NCBI GenBank assembly: GCA_003525885.1
Contig: DQIG01000060.1
Span: 1 to 11,956 of the forward strand
Direction: 5' to 3'
DNA: 11,956 bases
DNA from: Stenotrophomonas sp.
GTDB lineage: Bacteria; Pseudomonadota; Gammaproteobacteria; Xanthomonadales; Xanthomonadaceae
Below the pieces are notes generated by a model. That model did not search any database and had not been told where the DNA came from. It worked only from the letters and a program-made list of their open reading frames with translations. A program made the translations under genes and the position numbers. This document shows, one piece after another, positions 1 through 7,484 of this stretch. Positions within the stretch are counted from its first letter, which is position 1. Every line of letters begins with the position of its first letter.

Positions 1-271
1 CGCTCTTCCGCACCCTGCGCCACCGAACGATGATGCGCTCGGTCGGGGTGTAAGGACGCAGCACCGATGCCAGCGGCAGCGACAAGGGCACGGTCAGCTC
101 CAGATTCGACCTGGCTTCTTGGGCCGACTGACCGATGCGGCCGCGCTTGATTGCCTCGGGGGTGAATAGCTGCGAATCGTAGGTCTCGACCCGATCGCTG
201 GAGGTGTAGCGCCAGCGCTGGGAACCGCGCCCAAACTCATACAGCTCGACGTGGCGAGAGAACAGGCTCAC
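1..271 (-). CDS. DUF2163 / phiJL001 Gp84-like tail-tip protein, N-terminal part
   Basis: Only the first 90 codons are in the window; the gene runs off the left edge. Translation from the GTG at 271 gives an N-terminus with VELYEF, then GSQRWRYTSSD, then TPEAIKRGRIGQSAQEARSNLEL and a VPLSLPLA stretch. This pattern (polar residue plus 'W+YTS D', 'I+RG.I.QS.E..+..L.L.VP') is what I know from the N-terminal domain of DUF2163 / phage BR0599 proteins, which act at the tail tip of siphoviruses and in the tail block of gene transfer agents. The GTG start is supported by GAGGAG at 280-285, 8 nt upstream, and by a 4-nt GTGA overlap with the stop of the preceding gene. In related phages a cell-wall peptidase and a large tail-tip protein usually follow; those would lie outside the window. 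Family call is from memory of the family pattern, not a search. Confidence 0.8.
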   Translation of the reverse strand, partial: MSLFSRHVELYEFGRGSQRWRYTSSDRVETYDSQLFTPEAIKRGRIGQSAQEARSNLELTVPLSLPLASVLRPYTPTERIIVRWRRVRKS

Positions 272-1968
272 GGCTCGCTCTCCTCGGCGCCGATGCCGGC
301 GAAGGACACGCGGCAACGTGCTACGCCCTCTCCGTCGGTCTCATGGGATAGCTCCACGGTGTCGGAGCTGAGGCGGGCCAGCACCATCCAGCTGATGAGA
401 CGAATGGTGCTGGGCTGCAGGGCGATACCGTGCGGCACGTCCAGCTGCAGGAACTCGCGCTGCGAGTCCAGCTCGGTGGCTTCAACCAGCTGCCGATACA
501 GCACCTGTCCACTGAACAGCTCGATGCGCAGATGGCGGCGGCCGGCCTGTGCGCGCCCGAAGCGGGCCACGCCTGCCCAGGCAACCACGATGCCGCTGGA
601 GGTGGTCAGGGATGGCTCGACCAGCTCCAGATCATCCGCCCAGGACGGCACCCACAGCGCGGCCGCACGGCCCTGCAACCAGTACAGCAGGCTACGAAGG
701 TTGGCCTGTTCTGCGCGACCCCACGTCTGCCAGGCATGTGACTGCAGCGGCCAGGCTTTGCCGCTGATGTCATCTACCGAAACAGGACCGATGTCGCCAT
801 CGATCACCACCAGCTGCCGCCCAAACTCGGCCGTCTGTGCCTGGTCCAGATCGGGACGCTGCTCCAGCACAGGGCGACCGCGATAGGTCGCCGCCGGCGG
901 AGCTGCCGGCCAATCGCAGGTTTCTACTGCAGCCAGGCGCACGGTGGAACGCATGACCTGGTCGGTCACCCGCTCCAGGCTTGGGGTCTCGGCCATGCGG
1001 GCGGTCCTGCAGGGCAGTACGCGGGTACCAGGTGCCCAGGCGTTGGCCGTGGGTCGGGCCAGCTGCAGGCCATCGGCCGTGATCTCCGACACCTCAACCA
1101 GCTCGTAGGTGGTCACGTCCTTCCAGAGCATGGCCAGCCCGCCGGGCCGGTAGTCGCGCTGGCTGGCGCCCTGCACCGGGATGGACTGCACGCCCAATGC
1201 CAGGTTGGCCCCGAGCCAGGACACGTCGTTCCAAACCGGCAGCGCCCAGGTGCGAGCCGACCAGTCGAACAGCGCATGCTCCAGGACTTGGCGCTCGCGC
1301 CGATCGGCGAGGACGCTGAACTCCCACGACCGTCGCGGGGAAGCACGCAGCGGGAAACGTGCTTCGCTGCCATCAGTGGACTGCTGGACATCGGTCAGCC
1401 AGGCCAGGGTTTCTGCCACCGGCCGGGACCAATCCGGCGGCAGCATCCACGCCGACATGCGGTTTCCGGTAATCGTGACAGTGCGCTGGCCCAGGGCCAC
1501 GAAGTCGTAAGACAGCGTGGCGGCGATGACGGGAGGCCCTTCGGTGGTAATCGACAACTGCCAACGCCGCAGCTGCAGCGGCGCGAAGGCAAGGGGCGGC
1601 GCGCCAGGCCCCACCAGTTCGACGCCGTCACCATTCTCCAGCGACACGGACGACAGCGTCTGCTGCTGCAGGAACGCGTTCCAGATCTGAACGTACCGGA
1701 CCTGATTGGTGACCAGGTTGCCCAGGTCAATGCGCAGCGGCAGCACATGGATGCGGTGGTACCAGTCGTCGAAAGAAGTTCGCTGCTGAGGACCGCTCGA
1801 TCGCTGCTCGGGCACCTCGATAGCCGATTCCCTGCTCGCACCCGTGTAGAAGCCCAGCCTTGCGGCCGCCGCTCGGAACTGCAGGGGAATGCGGGTGCGC
1901 GGCGTCGCCAGATTGACGCTGCGCCAGTTCGGCCCGGTGCTGCTCTGGGTGGAGAAGATGATGGCCAT
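268..1968 (-). CDS. Tail protein of 566 aa with internal duplication, putative tail-tip/distal tail component
   Basis: I do not recognise a named family with certainty. The reading frame is open upstream of 1968, but that extension (to 2361) is Arg/His/Pro-rich and lies antiphase over the neighbouring gene. The ATG at 1968 (MAIIFSTQSS) shares one base with the preceding stop in a TGATG junction, so it is the likely start. The protein is soluble-looking, rich in beta-type sequence and Trp, without signal peptide or membrane segment. Residues about 213-348 and 408-558 look like two copies of one module: each begins with an Arg-rich helix, then a Trp-Leu-Pro motif (ALPVWNDVSWL and ALWVPSWADDLEL), then L-x-E-V/A-x-E and an end that resembles a substrate-binding or fibre-attachment beta domain. 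Its place between the tape measure group and a DUF2163 tail-tip gene supports a role in the tail tip or baseplate hub. The function is inferred from position. Confidence 0.72.
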   Translation of the reverse strand: MAIIFSTQSSTGPNWRSVNLATPRTRIPLQFRAAAARLGFYTGASRESAIEVPEQRSSGPQQRTSFDDWYHRIHVLPLRIDLGNLVTNQVRYVQIWNAFLQQQTLSSVSLENGDGVELVGPGAPPLAFAPLQLRRWQLSITTEGPPVIAATLSYDFVALGQRTVTITGNRMSAWMLPPDWSRPVAETLAWLTDVQQSTDGSEARFPLRASPRRSWEFSVLADRRERQVLEHALFDWSARTWALPVWNDVSWLGANLALGVQSIPVQGASQRDYRPGGLAMLWKDVTTYELVEVSEITADGLQLARPTANAWAPGTRVLPCRTARMAETPSLERVTDQVMRSTVRLAAVETCDWPAAPPAATYRGRPVLEQRPDLDQAQTAEFGRQLVVIDGDIGPVSVDDISGKAWPLQSHAWQTWGRAEQANLRSLLYWLQGRAAALWVPSWADDLELVEPSLTTSSGIVVAWAGVARFGRAQAGRRHLRIELFSGQVLYRQLVEATELDSQREFLQLDVPHGIALQPSTIRLISWMVLARLSSDTVELSHETDGEGVARCRVSFAGIGAEESEP

Positions 1969-2942
1969 CAGGACTTCTTCACCGCCCAGCCATAGTTGCC
2001 AGTGGCCGGCGGCGCATTGGTCGTGGAACTCATTGCCAGCTTCCGCACCCACGGAAACACCACCCACGTGTCGCCCCCGATCGTCACCTCCATCTCGGGC
2101 TCCAGCTTTTCCATGTAGCAGGCACGAAGCCCGGACACCCGCCCGATCGGCGAAAGGTAGACGCCGGTGCCGGCGCGGCGGACGCACAGCTGGATCGGAT
2201 GAAAGACGCTGCGGCCGGAGAACGTGTTCTCGTCGCAGCCGGCAAGGGCATAGCCCAACCACATGCTGTCGTAGCTGGCGGAGGTGGTGGACTGGTAGAT
2301 GCTGCCGATACCGCTGCCTGCCTGGCCTTCGACACCCAGGGTGCTTCCGTAGTAGTTGCACAGCATGTGATAGCTGTTGGTGCGGCCATCCTCAGTTGAA
2401 TCGGCGCGCACATGGCCGCAGCCGGTGTTGCTGGTGTTGTGGCCGAAGGGCACAACGTTGTTGCCGTTCTGGGCCAGCATTCCGCTCCAACTGCCCGTGC
2501 GCGCCCAATAGGTGCCGTCAACGTAGGTTCCGCCCGCATAGTCGCCAGCTTTCTCAAGGACGCCGAAGGTGTGATGGCGGTACTCGCCGGCGACCGCCTG
2601 CGCGATGGCGATGTGGATCGAGTTGCCGTTGGCGAACAGCTTCAGCCGGGGGAACGGCCCGACCAGCTCGAATGTCGAGACGTCGCGGGGGGACACCAGC
2701 GGCTGGGCGGACGGCGTTGCGTTCCCGTCATAGCCGATCGACAGGCGAGATTTCAGGCTCAGCTGGTCAGTGTTGAACAGGTGGACATAGTCGGAGACGC
2801 CCGGAATGCGAAGCGTGGCCGTGCGGTTCGCGCCGACCAGATTGTTGCGCTCGACCGTCCAGCCGTTCGCTTGGGCGAACTGGAGAACCTGGTCGATCAA
2901 GGTCTGCACGTTCGGTACGTTGTTGAACTCGGCGTATGCCAT
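1968..2942 (-). CDS. Phage virion structural protein, 324 aa (second of a paralogous pair)
   Basis: The ATG at 2942 follows a GGAG six bases upstream and lies 3 nt after the stop of the previous gene. The protein starts with a short helix (about residues 10-27, NVQTLIDQVLQFAQANGW), then an uncharged beta-rich body with many Gly, Ser, Thr and Tyr, and ends in GNYGWAVKKS. There is no signal peptide, membrane segment or catalytic motif that I can see. The segment 97-128 (with LFANGNSIHIAI and GEYRHHTFGVL) and the C-terminal 270-300 (GLRACYM ... FPWVRK) resemble the same regions of the neighbouring 324-aa protein. Proteins of this kind sit after the tape measure gene in siphoviruses of high-GC proteobacteria and are usually listed as virion structural proteins. 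A tail-tip or side-fibre role fits the position but is inference. The stop overlaps the next start by one base. Confidence 0.78.
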   Translation of the reverse strand: MAYAEFNNVPNVQTLIDQVLQFAQANGWTVERNNLVGANRTATLRIPGVSDYVHLFNTDQLSLKSRLSIGYDGNATPSAQPLVSPRDVSTFELVGPFPRLKLFANGNSIHIAIAQAVAGEYRHHTFGVLEKAGDYAGGTYVDGTYWARTGSWSGMLAQNGNNVVPFGHNTSNTGCGHVRADSTEDGRTNSYHMLCNYYGSTLGVEGQAGSGIGSIYQSTTSASYDSMWLGYALAGCDENTFSGRSVFHPIQLCVRRAGTGVYLSPIGRVSGLRACYMEKLEPEMEVTIGGDTWVVFPWVRKLAMSSTTNAPPATGNYGWAVKKS

Positions 2943-2945
2943 GTC

Positions 2946-3920
2946 TCACTCCAGGGCAAATGCGGCGTACTGGCCGTCGCCGGTTCGGTACACGTTGGGG
3001 ATGAGCAGGTGATCCACGCTGTTCACAGTGGAGATCTGCTCGGCAGTGGCGCCGAAGGCCGGTGTGTAGAAGACGCCGTCGAAGCTGCCGTAGAACTGCC
3101 CACCCTCCGGCACTTCGGAAACGCGCGAGCCGCGATCGGGGTTGCCCGACTCCCAGCCGACCGCCATCAGCTGACCACGCTGCAGCCAACGCTGACCGTC
3201 CAGGCAGCTGCGGACGTTCTGATTACCCACATTCGGGTTCCAGGGCATGGTGATGCGCCCAGTGGCGATGTTTGTGGTGGTGTATCCGTTACGAACCGGC
3301 AGCCACGCCTGCATGGGCGTGAAAAGGTAGGCCTGGCTCAGAGCCGCGTTATCCCGAGCGGCCGCAACCGCGTTCCAGAAGTTGGAATGCTCGTAGGTGT
3401 CGAGCGAGGCCAATCCGTTGCTGCCCAGGTAGGAACCGCCGATGAAGAGCGGGTAGCTCCAGTCGCCGGGCAGATGCTCAGGCAAGATGAACCCCGCGTA
3501 CAGAGCGTCGTAGCGGCCATTGATGCGGGTGATCACCTTGAAGCAACGACCATTGGCGATGAACCAGTACTTGATCGGTGAGTTGACACCCAAGATCGAC
3601 ACGAAATTGGAGTTGGCTCCAGGCTGGGTGATACCCGGAAGGTCCGGGTTGTACGCCGTGTGACCACGCACGCGCATGTTGTAGTAGTTGCTGGCCGGCA
3701 CCACCCATGCCTGAAGCGTCAGGTAGGTCTCATCCTCGCCGGCAAGTCCACGACCCTTGAGCGACACGAAATCGTTGGCCGCGATCGGTCCGCTGGCCAC
3801 GCCGCCCACGACCTGCCACTGCTGGTTCGCGGCTACGAGGGCCGCGTTGGCGGTCAGGAAGTCCCGCAGGCGGGCCATGAGGTCGGTGATGTTGGCTGCG
3901 GTGTCGGTTGCCCAGGGCAT
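2946..3920 (-). CDS. Phage virion structural protein, 324 aa (first of a paralogous pair)
   Basis: The ATG at 3920 lies 2 nt after the tape measure stop; the Shine-Dalgarno match is weak (only a GGGA further upstream), so translation probably depends on coupling to the tape measure gene. The N-terminus is helical (about residues 8-33, with ITDLMARLRDFLTAN), followed by a beta-rich body with Trp and Tyr. Visible landmarks are FIANGRCFKVI (120-130), GRYDALYAGFILP (135-147), GDWSYPLFIGGSYLG (152-166) and a C-terminal DHLLIPNVYRTGDGQYAAFAL (303-323). The 'anG ... Y...Gf', 'GDWSYPLFIGGS' and 'liPnvyRt..g.YAAfaL' pattern is familiar from uncharacterised structural proteins in the tail modules of siphoviruses. 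No enzymatic motif, signal peptide or membrane segment is seen. A tail-tip component is the likely role by position. Confidence 0.78.
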   Translation of the reverse strand: MPWATDTAANITDLMARLRDFLTANAALVAANQQWQVVGGVASGPIAANDFVSLKGRGLAGEDETYLTLQAWVVPASNYYNMRVRGHTAYNPDLPGITQPGANSNFVSILGVNSPIKYWFIANGRCFKVITRINGRYDALYAGFILPEHLPGDWSYPLFIGGSYLGSNGLASLDTYEHSNFWNAVAAARDNAALSQAYLFTPMQAWLPVRNGYTTTNIATGRITMPWNPNVGNQNVRSCLDGQRWLQRGQLMAVGWESGNPDRGSRVSEVPEGGQFYGSFDGVFYTPAFGATAEQISTVNSVDHLLIPNVYRTGDGQYAAFALE

Positions 3921-3922
3921 GC

Positions 3923-6900
3923 TCAGAGTCCCAATACTTGGCGGATCGCTGCGGAGTTGCGGCTGATCTTGTTGATGACGGTGGTGTCGCTACCGGGGTC
4001 GTCCAGATACTGATCAAGAAGGTCCGGCGACACCTGGTTGATTACGCGTAGACCCAACTGCATCGCCGCCGCCGATAGCGCGGGCGTCGCGGCACTGAAA
4101 ACGGGAGTGCTGGCGACCATCGGCGTGACCACACCGCCCTCGGCATAGCCGCGCCAGCGGTCGATAGCGGCCATGCCGACCTGGTTGAAGGCCGAGAGGA
4201 ATGCCAACGCGCCTGGCTGGCGGACGACCTCCTGGCGATGGACGAACTCGCCAGCATGAACAATGCCTACGGGTTGATACTTGCCGCCGGGACCGGTGTA
4301 ACCGCCGACGGCGAAGCTGGAAGCGGCGCCGATCGCGTTTGCGGCGGCCATCGCTGCCGCTGCCGACTGCATCTGGATTGCTGCGGCCGTCACCGCTCCC
4401 GCACCGCTGATCAGGCCTGCCCCCGAGGTGCTGAGTGCGGTTGCGCTCGTGGCCACGGCGGTAGCGCCGGCGGTTACGCCTGCCGCCGCGCTGGACAGGG
4501 CCGCAGCCGATGCCTGGGTCGCGGCTGCAGCTGCCGCATCAGTGCCAACGTCTACGCCCTTATCGAACACCATTGACGTGATCCGATTGGCCAACGCCTG
4601 CGACCACTGGTCGGCTACGAACTCGGCCAGGCCGCTGGATACAGTCACGAAGAACCCGCGCACCATGTCTCCCAGGGATGCGCTGCCATTGGCGAGCGAC
4701 ATGAACGCCTCCTTGAAGGCGCTCTGGAAAGTGGTACGGACGTTCTGTTGCAGCAGATCCGTGGTCTGCGCCATCTCCCGCAACTTCAGCTCGATCTGCT
4801 CGACCGCCGCCAGCGCCTCGGGGTTGCCCAGTGCCGTCGCGGCTTCCCGCATTTTCGGAACCAGTTCCCGGAGAGTGACCAGCTTGGCCTGGTACAGGTT
4901 GACGATGCGCTGCTGCGCGTCGGCCTCGGTAATGAGCCCTGCCTGCAGCTCGACCTGGATCCGTTGCTGCTCCAGCGCGACCTGGCCCATCGTGCGGTTG
5001 TAGGTCTCCTGCAGGCCCTTGAGCTGGGCACTGGCCTCGGTGAGCTTCATCAGCTTGGCCACGTCGGCCGCTTCGGCGCTCTTGCCTACGTTGTCCAGCT
5101 GCTGCTGCAGGCGGCCCAACTCCTTCACCGTCTTGGCCGCCTCGGCATCGGTGCCGGTTCCCTGCAGCTGCGCGAGCTGCAGGCGCACGTCGACCATCTT
5201 CTTGGCCATCTCCACGCGCTGGCGTTCACTGTCGAGCAACTGCGCCTGATCGACCAGCTGGGACTTCAAACCCTCGCTGGCGTTCTTGTAGGCTCCTTCC
5301 TCGATCTCATAGCGGATACGCGCGGCTTCGCCGGCCTTCGTTTCGCCGTCCTGCAGGTCGCCGAGCATGGACACCTGCTTTGCCAGGTTGTCCAGCTCGC
5401 GCTGGGCAGCGATTTCGGCCTTCTCGCCCTCGGTCTTGCCCGGCTTGCGCGTGCGGCTGCGATCCTTGTACTGCTCCTGCAGCTGCTTGAGTGCCTTGTC
5501 ATAGGCACCGCCTTTGATGCTGCCATCGGCGCCGAAGACGACATCGCGCAGTAGCGCCGGATCGGTATTGCCAGCGGCAGCACCGTCACGCAATGCGCGG
5601 AACTTCTTGCCCAGCTCGTCGACGGCCTTTGCCAGCTTCTCCGCCTTCGGCGCCCCGCTGTCGAGCTGGTCCTGGATGGCCTTCGATGCGGCCACAGCCT
5701 TGCTCTGAACCTCCTGGTTGGATTTGTCGGCCGCCGCCCGCTGCTCCAAGGCTGCCTTCTCCGCCTGCAGCGCGGCGATACGGGCAAGGGTCTGCTTCTC
5801 GCCCGCTGCACCCCGAGCGGAGTCTCCCGGAATAGGACTGCTGCGCAGCTCTTGGAAGAACACCAGATCCTGGTACAGAGCATTGAGGCGCGTCTGCACG
5901 TCAGTGCGGCCGACGTCCTTCATTGCCTGCCAGGTGCGCAGCACCGCGCCCTTGACGCCTTCCCATGCCTGCTCCAGGAAGCCGGCCGACTGGCGGGCCT
6001 CCTCTACACGCTGCTTGTGGACTTCCGCGAAGGCGCTGATGGCCAGACGTGCGGCGTCGGTTTGGCGCCCCTGATCCTCCAGAGCGCGAACGTGGTCGTA
6101 CACCTCCAGCGTCAGGAAGTTGTACTGCTGGTTCAGTTCGGCCAGCGTCGCCGACGGGGCCTTGGCCAGCTCGATGACCTTGGCTGTCGTCGCCTCAATG
6201 CTGTTCCCGGTGAGCGTGGACATGTCCACAGCGGCTTGGGCTGCCTCCGCCAGCGAATCGCTGGCGACCTGGCCGGAACCGGCCAATCCCTTGAGGGCCT
6301 GCTGGGCTTTCCCATACTCGCCGGTGGCGCCGCCCACCTGGTTGCGCAGCTCGGCCAGGTGACCGGCCGTCGTGCCTGCAGCGTTGCCGGTGGCAATCAG
6401 GGACAGCTCCAGGGCGCGGTTCTCCTGATAGCCCTTGTATGCAGCGGCTGCGAACAGGCCCAGCGTGGCCACGGCACCGCCAACGGCTACCCCGAGGACG
6501 CCAAAGCCGGCCGCGCTGCGACTGCCCAGGTTGAGCAGCATGCTGCCGGCGCCAGAGACATTGCCCTGCAGCAGGTTGGCGCCGACACCGGCCAGACTGG
6601 TGCGGACCTCGCGAGCCGACAGGCTGAGATTGCGCATGCGCCGATCGGCAAGATCGACGCCGTCGCTCAGCTGTTGCCAATGGGCACGCTGGCTGGCGAT
6701 ACCCACCATCGCGCGGTTGTAGGCCTCGCGCGAGATGGTGCCGGCATCGACCGATCGCTTGAGCTTGGCTTCGTCGGCATCGAGCCGGACCAGCGCAGCG
6801 TGGGCCGGGTCGTACACGCGCAGCAGCTGCTGCATCTGGCGCTCTTCCTTGGCGCGGGCGGAGGCGGCCTGTTCCTTGCTGGCCAGCAGTTGCTTCTCCT

Positions 6901-7480
6901 GCTTGTCCAGCTTGCCGAAGATCTCGGACTGCTCCTCCACCGAGATCAGGTTCGATCGCATCACCCGGTCGAGCAGCTGCTCGGTCTCGGCCAGGTCTTC
7001 GAACGAACGGGCGCCACGCTCGACGCGCTGCTGCAGCTCGGAGATGGACTGGATCTGTTGGGTGGTGGTGGCCTGCGAGGCATAGGCGGCCTGGACTGCC
7101 TCACGCGAGGCGCGGGCCTGCTCAGTCGTGGCGGCAGCATGGCGTGCGGTGGCATCACTGTTGGCCTGGCTGGCCTGCAGCTGCGCATCCAGCGCCCGCT
7201 GGTAGGCCAGCGATGCCTGCACCATGTCCTGGATGCGTTTGGCCGCCTGCTCGGCGGTCTCGCCCTGGCGCTGCAGGCCAGCGGCGGCGGTCTCCGCCGC
7301 CTTGCCAGTTTCGGCGACACCCTTGGCGTTGCCGACCTTGGCCAGTCCATCGGCTGCCTTCTGCGCCGAGCCGCCGATCTTCTCCAGATCCTTGTCCAGA
7401 GCCTGGACCGCGCTGCCGGCTTGGCCGAGGTCCGCTCGGATCTTGAGGGCCAGTTCCATGTTGCCGGCGTTGCGGTTCAC
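3923..7480 (-). CDS. Tail tape measure protein
   Basis: This 1185-aa protein sets tail length, acts as scaffold for tube polymerisation and is ejected during DNA entry. Residues 1-290 are Ala/Gln/Glu/Arg-rich coiled coil. Residues 285-520 match the pattern of the prophage tail length tape measure domain (RNLSLSAREVRTSLAGVGANLL at 283-304, then a hydrophobic Gly/Ala segment at 323-347, then ENRALELSLIATGN). A second long coiled-coil zone spans about 555-910. Residues 905-975 (FQSAFKEAFMSLANG ... WSQALANRITSMV) resemble the C-terminal domain of lambda gpH. Next comes an Ala/Ser/Thr-rich stretch (980-1056), then GGYTGPGGKYQPVGIVHAGEFV at 1059-1080, a motif often seen near the end of such proteins. 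GTG at 7480 is preferred because GGAG lies 7 nt upstream (7488-7491), inside the end of the preceding gene; an in-frame ATG at codon 8 is the alternative. Confidence 0.95.
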   Translation of the reverse strand: MNRNAGNMELALKIRADLGQAGSAVQALDKDLEKIGGSAQKAADGLAKVGNAKGVAETGKAAETAAAGLQRQGETAEQAAKRIQDMVQASLAYQRALDAQLQASQANSDATARHAAATTEQARASREAVQAAYASQATTTQQIQSISELQQRVERGARSFEDLAETEQLLDRVMRSNLISVEEQSEIFGKLDKQEKQLLASKEQAASARAKEERQMQQLLRVYDPAHAALVRLDADEAKLKRSVDAGTISREAYNRAMVGIASQRAHWQQLSDGVDLADRRMRNLSLSAREVRTSLAGVGANLLQGNVSGAGSMLLNLGSRSAAGFGVLGVAVGGAVATLGLFAAAAYKGYQENRALELSLIATGNAAGTTAGHLAELRNQVGGATGEYGKAQQALKGLAGSGQVASDSLAEAAQAAVDMSTLTGNSIEATTAKVIELAKAPSATLAELNQQYNFLTLEVYDHVRALEDQGRQTDAARLAISAFAEVHKQRVEEARQSAGFLEQAWEGVKGAVLRTWQAMKDVGRTDVQTRLNALYQDLVFFQELRSSPIPGDSARGAAGEKQTLARIAALQAEKAALEQRAAADKSNQEVQSKAVAASKAIQDQLDSGAPKAEKLAKAVDELGKKFRALRDGAAAGNTDPALLRDVVFGADGSIKGGAYDKALKQLQEQYKDRSRTRKPGKTEGEKAEIAAQRELDNLAKQVSMLGDLQDGETKAGEAARIRYEIEEGAYKNASEGLKSQLVDQAQLLDSERQRVEMAKKMVDVRLQLAQLQGTGTDAEAAKTVKELGRLQQQLDNVGKSAEAADVAKLMKLTEASAQLKGLQETYNRTMGQVALEQQRIQVELQAGLITEADAQQRIVNLYQAKLVTLRELVPKMREAATALGNPEALAAVEQIELKLREMAQTTDLLQQNVRTTFQSAFKEAFMSLANGSASLGDMVRGFFVTVSSGLAEFVADQWSQALANRITSMVFDKGVDVGTDAAAAAATQASAAALSSAAAGVTAGATAVATSATALSTSGAGLISGAGAVTAAAIQMQSAAAAMAAANAIGAASSFAVGGYTGPGGKYQPVGIVHAGEFVHRQEVVRQPGALAFLSAFNQVGMAAIDRWRGYAEGGVVTPMVASTPVFSAATPALSAAAMQLGLRVINQVSPDLLDQYLDDPGSDTTVINKISRNSAAIRQVLGL

Positions 7481-7484
7481 GTGA

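Noticed and set aside
1276..1995. 239-aa open frame on the + strand opposite the 566-aa gene
   Set aside because: Arg/Gln/Pro-rich shadow frame without ribosome binding site, antisense to a gene with clear protein character.
1969..2361. N-terminal extension of the 566-aa protein to 697 aa
   Set aside because: The extra 131 residues are Arg/His/Pro-rich and overlie the upstream structural gene in another frame; the ATG at 1968 with its TGATG junction is better.
2412..3581. 389-aa open frame on the + strand across the two 324-aa genes
   Set aside because: It spans the junction of two well-supported minus-strand genes and reads as low-information Val/Gly/Ala/Arg sequence; no start signal or family pattern.
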